From the NCBI GenBank assembly GCA_022865305.1, contig JALHSP010000062.1:186001-250000 (forward strand): a DNA stretch of 64,000 nucleotides. Direction: 5' to 3'. The stretch comes from Bacteroidales bacterium (lineage in GTDB: Bacteria > Bacteroidota > Bacteroidia > Bacteroidales > VadinHA17). The position numbers and the translations under genes are program-made. Position 1 is the stretch's first letter, and each line of letters begins with the position of its first letter. Shown here piece by piece: positions 9,427 to 20,065 of this stretch. Under the pieces are notes generated by a model. That model saw only the letters and a list, made by a program, of their open reading frames with translations, ran no database searches and was not told where the DNA came from.

Positions 9427-10415
9427 TTGAATTGCTTCATATACTCCAGGAATTTCCTTGCACAGTTATCCAGGTTTTCAACAGATCCGCCCCCATCCAG
9501 CACCTCGCACATTTCGTAGGCAATGTATCCCTGGTAGCCGATTTCCTTCAGGGTATTTATAAATGTTTTATAGTCGAGGAATCCCTGGCCTATTGGAACA
9601 GCTCTCATCTGTGATTGTAAACGTGTGTAGTTTGTATGGTTCAGTTCATATCTGAACCTGGGAAGTTCTTTATAATCTGCTGTTGTGGTATGTACAATAT
9701 AAGGTTTCATTGTCAGGATGGCCTGCCTGATCTCCTCAGAAGACAATCCTTCAAGTGTCGGGGACCAGCAATCAAAAGCTGCTTTTACATTCGGGAGGTT
9801 TACTTCGTCAAGAAGCCATTTCATTGCATCGTGATGAATGGCAATATCGTGATGATTCTGAATAGCAAGAGTGACACCATACTTTGCCGCTATTTTCCCG
9901 GCCATCTGCAATCCTTCAACGACCAGCGCATATTGTTTGTCATAAGGCTGATCTGGGCGTTCATATCCCGTGTAAATACGTACCATATTTGTTCCAAGGT
10001 CACGTGCCATGCGTGCCAGCTCACCGACATAAACAGCCTGTATTTCAACATTCGGAATGCCGGCTTTGTCGACACCTGCAGTAAAATCAGTATATCCGGC
10101 AAGACAGACAAGTTCAAGACCAAGCTCTTTGATCCTGGCCCTTAGTTTTTGCCGGGCAGCGTCATCATAATCAATAAGTGAAACGTGAGGCCGTTTTGCT
10201 GCCAGCATAACTCCGTCAAATCCAAGCTCTTTTGCTTTGACAAGAAACTCATCGACTGTCAGGGTTGCCTGGCCGCGCCAAACTCCCATATAGCTTACTG
10301 AATGAAGGCAGGTTTTAACTTTAAAATCTTTCGGATTGCCTGTTGGCACCTTCTGACCGTTAACGACAAAAGTTAGAAAAGTTATTATAGTCAGAATTGA
10401 AATCAGTCTTTTCAT
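9423..10415 (-). CDS. Exported sugar isomerase/epimerase-like TIM-barrel protein
   Basis: The product belongs to the xylose isomerase-like (AP endonuclease 2) TIM-barrel superfamily. [35 protein letters not shown] and AFDCWSP follow its usual strand order, and the His/Asp/Glu metal-site positions appear present. I place the start at 10415, where [13 protein letters not shown] opens a clean signal peptide; a longer frame starting at 10472 would add 19 unlikely residues. Export is unusual for a sugar isomerase fold but is repeated in this window (37885, 38860 remnant). It is the first gene of a minus-strand unit and is coupled by a 4-bp overlap to the GH95 gene. The substrate is unknown. Confidence 0.8.
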   Translation of the reverse strand: MKRLISILTIITFLTFVVNGQKVPTGNPKDFKVKTCLHSVSYMGVWRGQATLTVDEFLVKAKELGFDGVMLAAKRPHVSLIDYDDAARQKLRARIKELGLELVCLAGYTDFTAGVDKAGIPNVEIQAVYVGELARMARDLGTNMVRIYTGYERPDQPYDKQYALVVEGLQMAGKIAAKYGVTLAIQNHHDIAIHHDAMKWLLDEVNLPNVKAAFDCWSPTLEGLSSEEIRQAILTMKPYIVHTTTADYKELPRFRYELNHTNYTRLQSQMRAVPIGQGFLDYKTFINTLKEIGYQGYIAYEMCEVLDGGGSVENLDNCARKFLEYMKQFK

Positions 10416-10637
10416 AAACAGTTGGTTTAAAGTTGAAACATTAAATATATGCCAAAGCCGCAAGAACTGCAAATAGCGAAAAGAAAATCAGAAGTATTTA
10501 ATAAATGGTTAAATTGTACCGGAAAAAAGAAACATACCTTATTATATTATATATAGCTAAAATTATTCCACAGTATATACAGGAAAAATATTAATTTAGG
10601 GGATCTGACCTGGTTAAATAAACAGATTTTAGAATTC

Positions 10638-11207
10638 ATGAATAAGGAAGTTATCACTGCTATTGCAATAGGAATTGGTTTAAGCGCCAGTTGCGGATTC
10701 AGGGTATTTGTTCCCATGTTTGTGGCAAGTATAGCTGCAAAAATGGGGATTTTCCCTGTAAATGAAGGATTTCAGTGGCTGGCAGGGTGGCCTGCAATAC
10801 TATGTTTTGGTTCTGCTACCATTGTTGAAATACTTGCATACTATATTCCGTTTATCGACAATCTGCTGGATACAATTACAACTCCGCTGGCAATAGGTGC
10901 AGGGACCCTTCTGTTTACATCAGTTCTTCCTGTTGATAACGACATGCTGAAATGGACAACCGGATTTATTGTCGGAGGCGGAGCGGCTGCTGCCGTACAG
11001 GGCGGTAGCGTTATGACAAGGCTGGCTTCCTCCAAGCTGACGGCCGGCACAGGAAATGCAGTTGTTGCAACAGGAGAACATGCTGCAGCTTTCGGCACTT
11101 CAGTTTTATCTTTGTTTATTCCAATAGCTGTTGCAGTAATTCTGATTTTACTGATTACTTACATTCTTTTGAAATTCGGAAAGAAATTGTTTAAACGCAA
11201 AGCATAA
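10638..11207 (+). CDS. DUF4126 family membrane protein
   Basis: This 189-residue protein is very hydrophobic and Gly/Ala-rich. It begins MNKEVITAIAIGIGLSASCGFRVFVP, the typical DUF4126 N-terminus. Segments near residues 5-35, 45-75, 80-95, 105-125 and 150-182 look membrane-embedded, and the C-terminus is basic (KFGKKLFKRKA). No function is established for the family that I can name with confidence. It stands alone, divergent from the isomerase-GH95-GH29 unit and 500 bp ahead of the first susC gene. It looks like a housekeeping membrane gene and not part of the glycan locus. Confidence 0.85.
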   Translation: MNKEVITAIAIGIGLSASCGFRVFVPMFVASIAAKMGIFPVNEGFQWLAGWPAILCFGSATIVEILAYYIPFIDNLLDTITTPLAIGAGTLLFTSVLPVDNDMLKWTTGFIVGGGAAAAVQGGSVMTRLASSKLTAGTGNAVVATGEHAAAFGTSVLSLFIPIAVAVILILLITYILLKFGKKLFKRKA

Positions 11208-11710
11208 GTACAGTAACCAGAAGAAAAATTAATTTTACCGGATCCGGATATGACCAGGTTTTTTCAGTGACTAAAAAAGTTAAATTAATATTTTGTTTTG
11301 CATTTTTATTTTTTATTTATTAATATTGCTATCAGTTTAAATGCTACCCTAACCTCAAATACTCCTAACCTGGTATTTCTGAAGCATTTATTCTATTTTT
11401 TGACTAACCCTGATCAGCTTAAATAAGTTGACATTGCTTTTTAGGGAATTTTTTATTTTGATTGTTTTTACATGATAAATAAAAACCTAAGGCACATTTT
11501 AATGACTTACTTCCGTAAAGAGGTATGCTTTGTCATATCTTTAACCGGAATATACATTTAATGTATTATCAGATATTAATAACTAACCAACCTATATCAA
11601 ATGAAAAACAGACGAAAGCAAAGAAATCCGGGATAACGGAAATTCCGTTAACCTACACGATTAAATCATTAAACAGAATTAATTATTAATGTTTAAACTC
11701 TTATAAATGC
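11208..11710. other. Long intergenic region ahead of the first susC
   Basis: About 500 bp of AT-rich sequence separates DUF4126 from susC. I see no open frame with codon character, no tRNA and no strong intrinsic terminator. It should hold the promoter and operator of the 11.2-kb sus operon, but I could not find a convincing TTTG/TAnnTTTG pair. The 36-bp triple-repeat motif found at 40396, 44284 and 59963 is absent here, which suggests a different regulator. Confidence 0.5.
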
Positions 11711-14700
11711 ATGAAAAAAAATAATGAAAAGCGGTTGCATTTTGTCAGGAATCTCTGGTTCAAGCCATTGATTATGACAAAATTGTGCATAATGTTTTTG
11801 TTATGCTCAATTGCATCTGTCTCGGCGGGTACTGCTACCCCTGAAGATACAGGTAACTCCCAGCAAGTGGCCCTTACAGGAAGGGTCATTGATGCAGCTA
11901 CGGGTGAAGCCCTTGTTGGTGTGACTGTTCTGGTAAAAGGTACCACGGTCGGTGCTCTGACCGACATAAATGGTAATTTTTCGATACCTGTTTCCAGCAG
12001 GGAACAAGTAACCCTCCAGATGTCATTCATAGGGTATACAACCCAGGAAGTCCTGGCGACTCCCGGTACACCTGTCAGTGCAGCTCTTGCCCTGGAGGTA
12101 ACCCAGATACAGGAGGTTGTTGTTATAGGATACGGCACTCAGAAAAAAGAGAGTGTTGTAGGAGCCATCACACAGGTAAACTCCCAGACTCTGATGCAGG
12201 CCGGTGAAACAACCATCACAAATGCAATAGCCGGTAAGCTTTCAGGTGTGCTGACGATCCAGACGGATGCAGAGCCAGGTAACGACAATGCGAACCTTTA
12301 TGTTCGCGGTCTCTCAAGCTGGAACGGCAGCGCCCCTCTTGTACTGGTCGACGGTGTCGAACGTGATTTCGCCTCTTTGAATCCGACTGAGATCAACACC
12401 ATATCAGTACTTAAGGATGCGTCAGCCACTGCAGTCTTCGGAGCAAAAGGCGCAAACGGTGTTATAGTTGTTACAACAAAGCGCGGACAGCTGGGAAAAC
12501 CACATATGAGCTTCACAGGTGCATACGGTATTCAGACTGCAACAAGGAAACCCACCCATGTAGATGCTTACACCACGATGAATATGTACAACGTGGCAAT
12601 GATGAACAAGCAGGATTTCACATTGCTTAAGTCGGAATATCAGCTCTCGCAATGGAAGAATCCCTCAACTCCGCTCAAAGCATATGAGTATCCGGATGTA
12701 AACTGGTTTGATATGTGCACAGAGGATTTTGCACCGGTAAGCAACACAAACCTCAATATCACCGGTGGGACAGAGTTCGCCAAATACTTCCTCTCATTCG
12801 GATACCAGTATACCGGAGATTTCTTTGTGGGAACGAAGGATGGTTTTTTTGATAAGAGGTATTACAACCATAAGTTCAACTACAGGATCAACCTCGATTT
12901 CAACATAACAAAATCAACCATGCTGACAATGAATGTAGGAGGTATCCTTAACCTTAGAAACGCTGGCGGTGGTTCATGGAGAGACCTTTATTCAACTGGA
13001 GGTATTTCAGCTCCCGCTTATTATCCCACATGGGTTATGGAAATGGTCCCCGACCTTGATTATCCCGGCATTGATCCAATAGACAGATTCGCCTACCCTA
13101 GAGGTGAATATACAGGTAATCCTTATCGATCATTAAAATCCGGTACGATGAATAAGGACCTCGGATCAACGCTTTTTACCGACCTTATACTCAAACAGGA
13201 GCTTGATTTTGTAACCAAAGGGCTCTCCCTGTCGGGGAAAATAGGTCTGAGCAGTTATTACGTCAACAGAGTGCAGACTGGCTCAATAACTTACCCAATG
13301 TATATATTGTACTTTGACCGCATAGGTGATGACCCGACAGATGTAGTTGGCGCGAACCCATGGTTCAGACAGGAACCTTCAGAAGGTAATGACGTGTATA
13401 AACTGGCACCCTTTGATCTAAACACAAGCGGATTACAGGGTGGCTACTACAGCGACCTTTATTATGAAGTGTCACTGAACTACGCAAGATCGTTCGGCAA
13501 GCACAATGTTTCTGCACTGGGACTTTTCAACCGCCAGGAGAAAAACTCGGGAACAGATTTCCCATACTATAATGAAGGTCTGGTAGGAAGGGTAACCTAT
13601 GATTATAACCGCAAATACCTGTTTGAGTTTAATATTGGTTATACAGGCTCTGAAAGGTTTGCCCCGGGCAACAGGTTCGGTACATTCCCTTCAGTTGCAG
13701 TCGGATATGTTATTTCTGAGGAACCGTTCTTCAAGAATGCTGTTCCTTGGATGAACAGGCTGAAGATCAGGTATTCCGATGGTTATGTAGGAAGTGACTA
13801 TGCAAGAACCCGCTGGCTATACAGCAGTTCCTACTATACAGATAATGCAGGTTATATACATGAGGAAGCGTTGGCCAATACTCTGGCTCAATGGGAAAGA
13901 GCACATAAAAGAGACATCGGTGTTGAAATGAGCCTCTTCAATAATCTTATAACACTTACTGTCGATGCTTTTGATGAATTCCGTGACAAAATGCTTGTTA
14001 CACCGAAAAGTCCTACCATGCTTATCGGCCAGACCTTCAAGGAGATGAACCTTGGTAAGGTCAAAAAGCATGGTATTGAAGCTGAACTGGAATTCAGGAC
14101 GAGCCCTTCACCAAACTTCGAATATTGGGTGAGAGGCGTTTTCGGATGGAATGAGAACAGGGTTGTTTTCAAGGATGACCCGGAGTTATACCCCGATCAT
14201 ATGAAGCTTGCAGGCAAACCACTCACAGAAATGCTTAACGCTGAGTACAGCCTTGAAGGTCTCGAACTTAACGGGGTTGAGCTTACAGGGACAGGATATT
14301 ATACGACTATCGACGATATTCATAACAATGTTGCTCCAATTGATTATACCAAGACATATGTAGGAGACTATCTATACCTTGATTATAATGCTGACGGAAC
14401 AGTCAACACACTTGATAAGCATGCTATCCCGGGTTTGACATTTCCTCCGATCACCTATTCATTCTCAGGAGGATTTTCCTGGAAGAACCTTGATTTCAAT
14501 ATCCTCTTCTCAGGCAACCAGGGAAAATATGTTCAGTACAACCAGGCATTTGAGGTTGAATTCATCAAGGGCGACCTTCGCGTTCATAAATCAGCGCTTG
14601 ACTACTGGACACCCACAAACCAGGATGCAACTCATGCAACCATGCACTACAGCGGATCATCAAGCCAGGATAACCTTGTATGGGGAGGCGGAGAAGCCGA

Positions 14701-14965
14701 CAGAGGGTATCAGACAATCATCAAAGACCGTTTCTTCAGGAACGCTTCGTACCTCAGGCTGAAAGATATTTACCTCGGTTATACAATCAAATCCGCAGCT
14801 CTGAACAAGGCAATAGGTATTGGAGACCTTGTTGTTTATGTCACAGGGAGCAATCTCCTGACTTTCACTCCTCTGATCGAGGGCGACCCTGAAGCCACGA
14901 ACTTCTACCAGGGATATTATCCCCAGATGACAACATTCAGGGGCGGAATTAAAATTGAATTCTAA
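11711..14965 (+). CDS. SusC-type TonB-dependent outer-membrane transporter (first pair)
   Basis: The 1084-residue protein has an N-terminal hydrophobic export signal (residues about 20-40). A carboxypeptidase-regulatory-like beta-sandwich follows (LTGRVIDAATGEALVGVTVLVKG, about 52-130), then a TonB box-like EVVVIGYGTQKK near residue 134. The plug contains NLYVRGLSSW, LVLVDGVERDF and the common GANGVIVVTTKRG near residues 195-257. The rest is the 22-strand barrel, ending in RGGIKIEF with a terminal Phe as required for barrel assembly. There is no STN domain, so direct FecR-type signalling is not expected. With the SusD lipoprotein starting 17 bp downstream it should import oligosaccharides. 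The specific ligand cannot be read from sequence. Confidence 0.95.
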   Translation: MKKNNEKRLHFVRNLWFKPLIMTKLCIMFLLCSIASVSAGTATPEDTGNSQQVALTGRVIDAATGEALVGVTVLVKGTTVGALTDINGNFSIPVSSREQVTLQMSFIGYTTQEVLATPGTPVSAALALEVTQIQEVVVIGYGTQKKESVVGAITQVNSQTLMQAGETTITNAIAGKLSGVLTIQTDAEPGNDNANLYVRGLSSWNGSAPLVLVDGVERDFASLNPTEINTISVLKDASATAVFGAKGANGVIVVTTKRGQLGKPHMSFTGAYGIQTATRKPTHVDAYTTMNMYNVAMMNKQDFTLLKSEYQLSQWKNPSTPLKAYEYPDVNWFDMCTEDFAPVSNTNLNITGGTEFAKYFLSFGYQYTGDFFVGTKDGFFDKRYYNHKFNYRINLDFNITKSTMLTMNVGGILNLRNAGGGSWRDLYSTGGISAPAYYPTWVMEMVPDLDYPGIDPIDRFAYPRGEYTGNPYRSLKSGTMNKDLGSTLFTDLILKQELDFVTKGLSLSGKIGLSSYYVNRVQTGSITYPMYILYFDRIGDDPTDVVGANPWFRQEPSEGNDVYKLAPFDLNTSGLQGGYYSDLYYEVSLNYARSFGKHNVSALGLFNRQEKNSGTDFPYYNEGLVGRVTYDYNRKYLFEFNIGYTGSERFAPGNRFGTFPSVAVGYVISEEPFFKNAVPWMNRLKIRYSDGYVGSDYARTRWLYSSSYYTDNAGYIHEEALANTLAQWERAHKRDIGVEMSLFNNLITLTVDAFDEFRDKMLVTPKSPTMLIGQTFKEMNLGKVKKHGIEAELEFRTSPSPNFEYWVRGVFGWNENRVVFKDDPELYPDHMKLAGKPLTEMLNAEYSLEGLELNGVELTGTGYYTTIDDIHNNVAPIDYTKTYVGDYLYLDYNADGTVNTLDKHAIPGLTFPPITYSFSGGFSWKNLDFNILFSGNQGKYVQYNQAFEVEFIKGDLRVHKSALDYWTPTNQDATHATMHYSGSSSQDNLVWGGGEADRGYQTIIKDRFFRNASYLRLKDIYLGYTIKSAALNKAIGIGDLVVYVTGSNLLTFTPLIEGDPEATNFYQGYYPQMTTFRGGIKIEF

Positions 14966-14982
14966 TTTTCAAGACAGTAATT

Positions 14983-16851
14983 ATGAAAAAACATTTTATA
15001 CTGCTTATAATATTGGGTATGAGTCTGGCATTTACCACCTCATGCCTTAAGGAATACCTCGACAAGGCTCCTGAATCAGGTCTGACTGATGAAATTGTCT
15101 TCACGAAATATGCGAACTACAAACTGTTTTTCGATGCAGTTTACGACGGCAGGAAATATTATAACAACGGCTGGCGCGACACATGGAATTATAAGAGCAC
15201 CTGCCCGCTATATATAGACTGCTGGGACCAGAAGTATGTTATCAACTCAGTTACTGATGCATGCGACCAGGGCCGTTATATGGAAGGCCAGGCATGGAAG
15301 AGCGGAAACATGTCGGAAACAATAATAAGCAAATTGTGTTACGACGGCTCGCGAAGGCCTATCATGGGTGCCTGTCTGGATAATATCAGGGTATGCAACA
15401 TCGCAATCCGGAATGCCGACAGGGTGCAGGATGCCACTGAGGATGAAATGAACGATTTCCTGGGGCAGGCTTATTTCATGAGAGCTTTATTCCACTATAC
15501 CCTTTTCAGATTCTGGGGACCGTTCCCTTATATGGATTATATAATGACACTTGAGGATAAACCATGGGATGATGCACGTCTTCCAAAGAACGATTATCTG
15601 CAGAAGTGTGTTCAGGATTGGGATTCCGCATTCTATTACTTCAATCTGTGTGACATAATACGGAGGGATCCTGGAACACTTGAATATGGCACGTACCAGA
15701 TGCACCGTCCCAACGGGATGGCTGCTAAGGCATATAAAGCAAGAGCTCTGCTCTATGCCGCAAGTCCGCTTAATAACAGTAAGGGTGTCAGCGAATGGCA
15801 GGATGCCGCAGTCGCCTCATGGGAAGCCATCCAGTTGGCTGAATCCAATGGTGTTATCATTCTTCCACTTACAGATGCGAGCAAAAATGACCGTCACCTT
15901 AATTTTTATGATGCAGAGGTATGTAAAGAGAGCATCTGGACACGTTCACTTGGAAAACGGACCTGGAACTGGGGAGGTGGCAGCGGAGAGATAGCATCAA
16001 TGTGGGGTGGCCATTTTATGAATCATTCTTCAGCCTCTGGAATAAATCCCACTCAAAACTGGGTTGACAAGTATGAAACTAAATGGGGAGATCCGTTGAA
16101 TACACCGGCTGACAGGGAAGCTGCAGCAGCACTCAGCCATTACAATGAGCAGCAACCTTTCAAGGACAGGGACCCGCGTTTTTACACGGATATCATCTAT
16201 AACGGCAGCCCGGCTACCGGATGGAAAAATGGCAAAGCAAATATCTATATGGACGGGTCGACTCCTTCAGAACTGCTGACAACTGACTTTAACGGCAGAA
16301 CCTATACCGGGTATGCTTTCAGGAAATTTTGGGCAAACAACAGTCAAAAAAACAACAGTGTTAATACGTACTGGTCTGAACCATTATGTCGTCTTTCAGA
16401 GCTTTACCTCGATTATGCTGAAGCTGTAAATGAAGGCTGGGGCCCAACAGGAACTGCCGGAGGATCTTCATTGAATGCGTATGACGCTATCGATGTGATA
16501 AGGCTAAAGTCGGGTATGCCGGCTATTGACAGAGCGAAATATCCTGATGCAGCTTCACTCAGGCCGCGGATCAAGAATGAGCGCAACATTGAGCTCAGCT
16601 TCGAACAGGAGTTTTACTACGACGATATACGCCGATGGATGGAGCTCCCACAGGTAATGGGTAGCAAACTGTATGCAGTTATCCCACAAAAAACGACTGT
16701 TTCTGCCACTTACCCGGATGGATTCGTTTATAGCCGTACTTTGCTCCCCATTGATCGTCAAACAGCCTGGGAAGAGGGTATGTACTATCTACCTTTCCTG
16801 AATTCAGATGCTCTGAAAATGGAGAATTTTGTAGCAAACATAGTCTGGTAA
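14983..16851 (+). CDS. SusD/RagB-family surface glycan-binding lipoprotein (first pair)
   Basis: The 622-residue protein starts with a lipoprotein signal (LAFTTSCLKEYLDKAP), the usual SusD N-terminus. TPR-like helices and the RagB core follow: AYFMRALFHYTLFRFWG, then LYLDYAEAVNEG, then IELSFEQEFYYDDIRRW near the C-terminus. SusD proteins form the lid over the SusC barrel and capture glycans at the cell surface. It lies 17 bp after susC and 1 bp before the next susC, so the four sus genes are one operon. Tryptophan and tyrosine are abundant, consistent with sugar stacking, but no binding residues can be assigned. Confidence 0.95.
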   Translation: MKKHFILLIILGMSLAFTTSCLKEYLDKAPESGLTDEIVFTKYANYKLFFDAVYDGRKYYNNGWRDTWNYKSTCPLYIDCWDQKYVINSVTDACDQGRYMEGQAWKSGNMSETIISKLCYDGSRRPIMGACLDNIRVCNIAIRNADRVQDATEDEMNDFLGQAYFMRALFHYTLFRFWGPFPYMDYIMTLEDKPWDDARLPKNDYLQKCVQDWDSAFYYFNLCDIIRRDPGTLEYGTYQMHRPNGMAAKAYKARALLYAASPLNNSKGVSEWQDAAVASWEAIQLAESNGVIILPLTDASKNDRHLNFYDAEVCKESIWTRSLGKRTWNWGGGSGEIASMWGGHFMNHSSASGINPTQNWVDKYETKWGDPLNTPADREAAAALSHYNEQQPFKDRDPRFYTDIIYNGSPATGWKNGKANIYMDGSTPSELLTTDFNGRTYTGYAFRKFWANNSQKNNSVNTYWSEPLCRLSELYLDYAEAVNEGWGPTGTAGGSSLNAYDAIDVIRLKSGMPAIDRAKYPDAASLRPRIKNERNIELSFEQEFYYDDIRRWMELPQVMGSKLYAVIPQKTTVSATYPDGFVYSRTLLPIDRQTAWEEGMYYLPFLNSDALKMENFVANIVW

Positions 16852-16852
16852 A

Positions 16853-19800
16853 ATGAACCATATAAAACGAAAGTTTATGAGATTTAATAATATTTTATAC
16901 CAAAAAATCAGATTTGCCGGGCTATTCGTCCTGCTTGTACTTCTGGCATTACCAGTTACCGGACAGGTTCAGAGAGAGAAAAAAGTCAGGCAGCTGTTCG
17001 ACGTCGTTCTTAAAGTAGTTAACGAGAACGGAGCGCCGATCGCGGGTGCATCAGTGGTTGTGGGGGAGGGTATTACCCATGCTTTAACCGATGCTAACGG
17101 TGCAGCGACATTCAAAGGGTATCCCGAGGATGTTGTAACCATAACTGCTTTTGAATATGATAAAAAGGTAGTGCCTATTATTGACGTTGTAAACGCCAAT
17201 ACAGTTACTCTTATCAGAGGCAAAATTCACATGACTTCTGGTGATGTGGTACAAATGCCTTTTACCGCGTTGAAAAGGCGCAACCTTACTGGTCCAGAAG
17301 TTGTAATTGACCGATCCTGGTTTTCTCACTATCCGTCAACTGATATTCGTAATTCCCTTACAGGAATATCTTCAATGTACGATGTCAGGGAAAACGATGG
17401 TTCTCCGGGTATGAGCCCTCTGGAAGGACTGCAACAGTACCAAGGCCTTTCAAACAGTTATGGTTCTACAGATAAGTTTAGCGGAATGCCATATATAATC
17501 CTTGATGATATGCCGGCAGAAATCCAGGAACTTATTATCGATCCTTCTGAGATTGAATCTGCCACCCTGGTGAAGGGAATCCTGGGGACAGCAATGTATG
17601 GTCCTGCAGCAACAGGCGGAGTTCTGTACCTCAAAACAAAACAGGGTGTAAAAAATGAAAGGTTGCTGCATATAGATATTGAAAACGGTGTAAGTGTTGT
17701 CGACAGGATGCCGGGTTACGTTTCCGGGGCTGAGTATGCAGGGCTTAATAACCTGGCACGGGAAAACAGCGGATTGCCTCCAATCTATACTAATGAGGCA
17801 ATACTTGCTTTTAAAAAGAATGATGGCTACGACCTCACATACCCCAACACCAATTTCAGGGATATGATGCTGGATAATACAATGGAATTCAGGAGAGTGA
17901 ACGTATCATCGTCAGGTGGTAACGATATTGTCCAGTATTATTCGTACCTGGGCTATGCGGGTGAAGGCGATATTATCGACATGGGTTCAAAGTCCGATTA
18001 CAACAGGATAACAGCACGGCAGAATGTAAATGTAAAGATCAATAACCAGCTTAGTGCACAGTTCAGTTTTTACGGTAATCTTACCTTTCGCCGTTCACCC
18101 AACTACGGATACGACTCGGATTATTCATCTGAAGGCACAGGCAACTCAACACTTACTCTTACTGAATTGCCCTCAATACTTGACGACATTCGTACCGTTC
18201 CACCGGTTGCCTACCCGATATGGGCTTATTTTGATGAATCAAGCAACACACCATGGTACGGGATCACTTCTATTTATACGAACAACCTGATAGGCAATAT
18301 TCTCGACCAGGGATTTTACACTGACAAAGGACGTACCGGCGTTTCAAACCTGAAGCTCACTTATGATGCAAGTAGCATTCTTAAAGGCCTAAAATCGGAA
18401 ACCTATTTTGGATTCAATATCCACAATACAGCGCGTATTGGAAAAACGAATGACTACCTGGCATATACTGTAAATGTTTCACCCACCGACACTGTACTAA
18501 CACCATATTCAGGTCATTCACTAAGTAAGATGGCCGATCTTTACAAGCTGATGGACTACTATTTTCAGCGTTTTATGCTCTATCAGAGATTCAGCTTTGA
18601 GAGGTCATTCGGAAGCAGCAGTCTGCAGGCAAGCGCAATGTACCACCAGTTACTCTCATATATTAACGGTATCGAGGAACCGCAACGCCAGAGGAGCATC
18701 CTGGGAACAATTACATATAACCTTCAGGACAAATATCAGTTCCAGGGGGTTTTGAATTATGCAGGTAACTCAAGCTTTGCAAAAGATTACCGTAACATAC
18801 TGAACTGGTCCATAGGTGGCGCCTGGATAATTACAGATGAGGATTTTATGCCTGATATTAATTTCCTTGATTACCTTAAACTGCGTGTCCAGGGCGGCGT
18901 GGTAGGGAATGAAACATATTTTCCGAACCTTTATGATGTTGACAGGTGGTCAAACACATCAACGACCAGCACATCAACTCCATACGGCTTCGGGGCATAC
19001 ACTCAAAACAGATGGTTTGGAAGTTCAACGGAGGCAGCTATTAACCGGGCTTATCTTTCAAGAACCGGTAATCCTTTACTTACATGGGAGAAAAGAAATG
19101 AGATAAATGCCGGGCTTGATGCAGTACTCTTTAACGAAAAGGTCACATTGGGCATCAACTATTATAACTGGCTCGTTGACGGCTCAATTTCCCAAACTAC
19201 ATCAAACATGCCTTATGTTGCTGGATATAACGGTACAAGACCGTATCAGAATTTTAACCAGACACGGTACAATGCCGTTGGTGCTGACCTTTCTTTCACC
19301 CATAGGGTAGGAGACCTCACAGTAGTCATTGGAGCCAATGCAGCCACCTCTAAAGGTAAAAGGGTGAAATATGATGAACCCCAATACAGGAATGATTACC
19401 AGTTCAGAGCTGGCAAGATTTCCGATGCCATCTTCGGCTACAGTTACCTTGGCAAGTTTACATCAGATGCTGAAGCCCAGGGAGGCAGCAGCACACCGTT
19501 GCAGTTATTCGATGCCGAGCTCCATGCCGGTGACCTTAAGTATGCTGATTTGAATAAGGATGGTTTCGTTGATGAAACTGATCAGCAAGTTATCGGAAAT
19601 TCTTCACCGCGCCTCTATTATGGACTGAATGTATCGCTGAAATACAAAAACTTCGATCTGTTCGTACTTGGCGCCGGAAGGGCATTTTATGACATAGTGC
19701 TGAATAACGCTTATTACTGGAACGGCTGGGGTGACAACAATTACTCCAATTTTGTAGCTGAGAACATCGGCGGGGCATATCCAAAGCTGACATATTACAG

Positions 19801-20062
19801 GGTGTACAACAATTTTCAAACATCCGAGTTCTGGCTTACAAAAGGAGGATTCTTCAAGATCCAGAATGTAGAGTTAGCTTATACAATTCCGGCAAAGATG
19901 CTCCAGTTCATGAGTGGCCGCGCTGTCAAGATCTACGTGAGGGGAGCCAACCTTCTTACCCTGTCAGGCGTCAAGGATGTTGACCCTGAATCAATAAATT
20001 CAGGCGTTGAAGTCTACCCGTTGTTCAAAACATTCTCCGGCGGAGTTAAATTTAATTTCTAA
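16853..20062 (+). CDS. SusC-type TonB-dependent transporter with a divergent TonB-box/plug (second pair)
   Basis: The 1069-residue protein has a signal peptide (FAGLFVLLVLLALPVTGQ). A carboxypeptidase-regulatory-like domain follows (VVLKVVNENGAPIAGASVVVG, about 45-125), with a plug near 150-270 and a barrel ending SGGVKFNF. Unlike the other two SusC proteins here it lacks the canonical VVxGYGxQKK; in its place is GDVVQMPFTALKRRNLTG near residue 130, and the plug glycine motif reads ATGGVLYLKTKQG. This marks a separate SusC subfamily. The ATG at 16853 lies one base after the previous stop; an internal ATG at 16877 would leave a more usual signal peptide. Its own SusD partner follows within 12 bp. 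Confidence 0.92.
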   Translation: MNHIKRKFMRFNNILYQKIRFAGLFVLLVLLALPVTGQVQREKKVRQLFDVVLKVVNENGAPIAGASVVVGEGITHALTDANGAATFKGYPEDVVTITAFEYDKKVVPIIDVVNANTVTLIRGKIHMTSGDVVQMPFTALKRRNLTGPEVVIDRSWFSHYPSTDIRNSLTGISSMYDVRENDGSPGMSPLEGLQQYQGLSNSYGSTDKFSGMPYIILDDMPAEIQELIIDPSEIESATLVKGILGTAMYGPAATGGVLYLKTKQGVKNERLLHIDIENGVSVVDRMPGYVSGAEYAGLNNLARENSGLPPIYTNEAILAFKKNDGYDLTYPNTNFRDMMLDNTMEFRRVNVSSSGGNDIVQYYSYLGYAGEGDIIDMGSKSDYNRITARQNVNVKINNQLSAQFSFYGNLTFRRSPNYGYDSDYSSEGTGNSTLTLTELPSILDDIRTVPPVAYPIWAYFDESSNTPWYGITSIYTNNLIGNILDQGFYTDKGRTGVSNLKLTYDASSILKGLKSETYFGFNIHNTARIGKTNDYLAYTVNVSPTDTVLTPYSGHSLSKMADLYKLMDYYFQRFMLYQRFSFERSFGSSSLQASAMYHQLLSYINGIEEPQRQRSILGTITYNLQDKYQFQGVLNYAGNSSFAKDYRNILNWSIGGAWIITDEDFMPDINFLDYLKLRVQGGVVGNETYFPNLYDVDRWSNTSTTSTSTPYGFGAYTQNRWFGSSTEAAINRAYLSRTGNPLLTWEKRNEINAGLDAVLFNEKVTLGINYYNWLVDGSISQTTSNMPYVAGYNGTRPYQNFNQTRYNAVGADLSFTHRVGDLTVVIGANAATSKGKRVKYDEPQYRNDYQFRAGKISDAIFGYSYLGKFTSDAEAQGGSSTPLQLFDAELHAGDLKYADLNKDGFVDETDQQVIGNSSPRLYYGLNVSLKYKNFDLFVLGAGRAFYDIVLNNAYYWNGWGDNNYSNFVAENIGGAYPKLTYYRVYNNFQTSEFWLTKGGFFKIQNVELAYTIPAKMLQFMSGRAVKIYVRGANLLTLSGVKDVDPESINSGVEVYPLFKTFSGGVKFNF

Positions 20063-20065
20063 TCT

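Noticed and set aside
10416..10472. Longer start for the exported isomerase at 10472
   Set aside because: It would place 19 residues before a complete signal peptide; ATG 10415 is a better start.
11208..11710. Hidden small gene or riboswitch ahead of susC
   Set aside because: Frames are short with frequent stops, and I could not recognise any conserved RNA core by eye; a covariance-model search would be needed.
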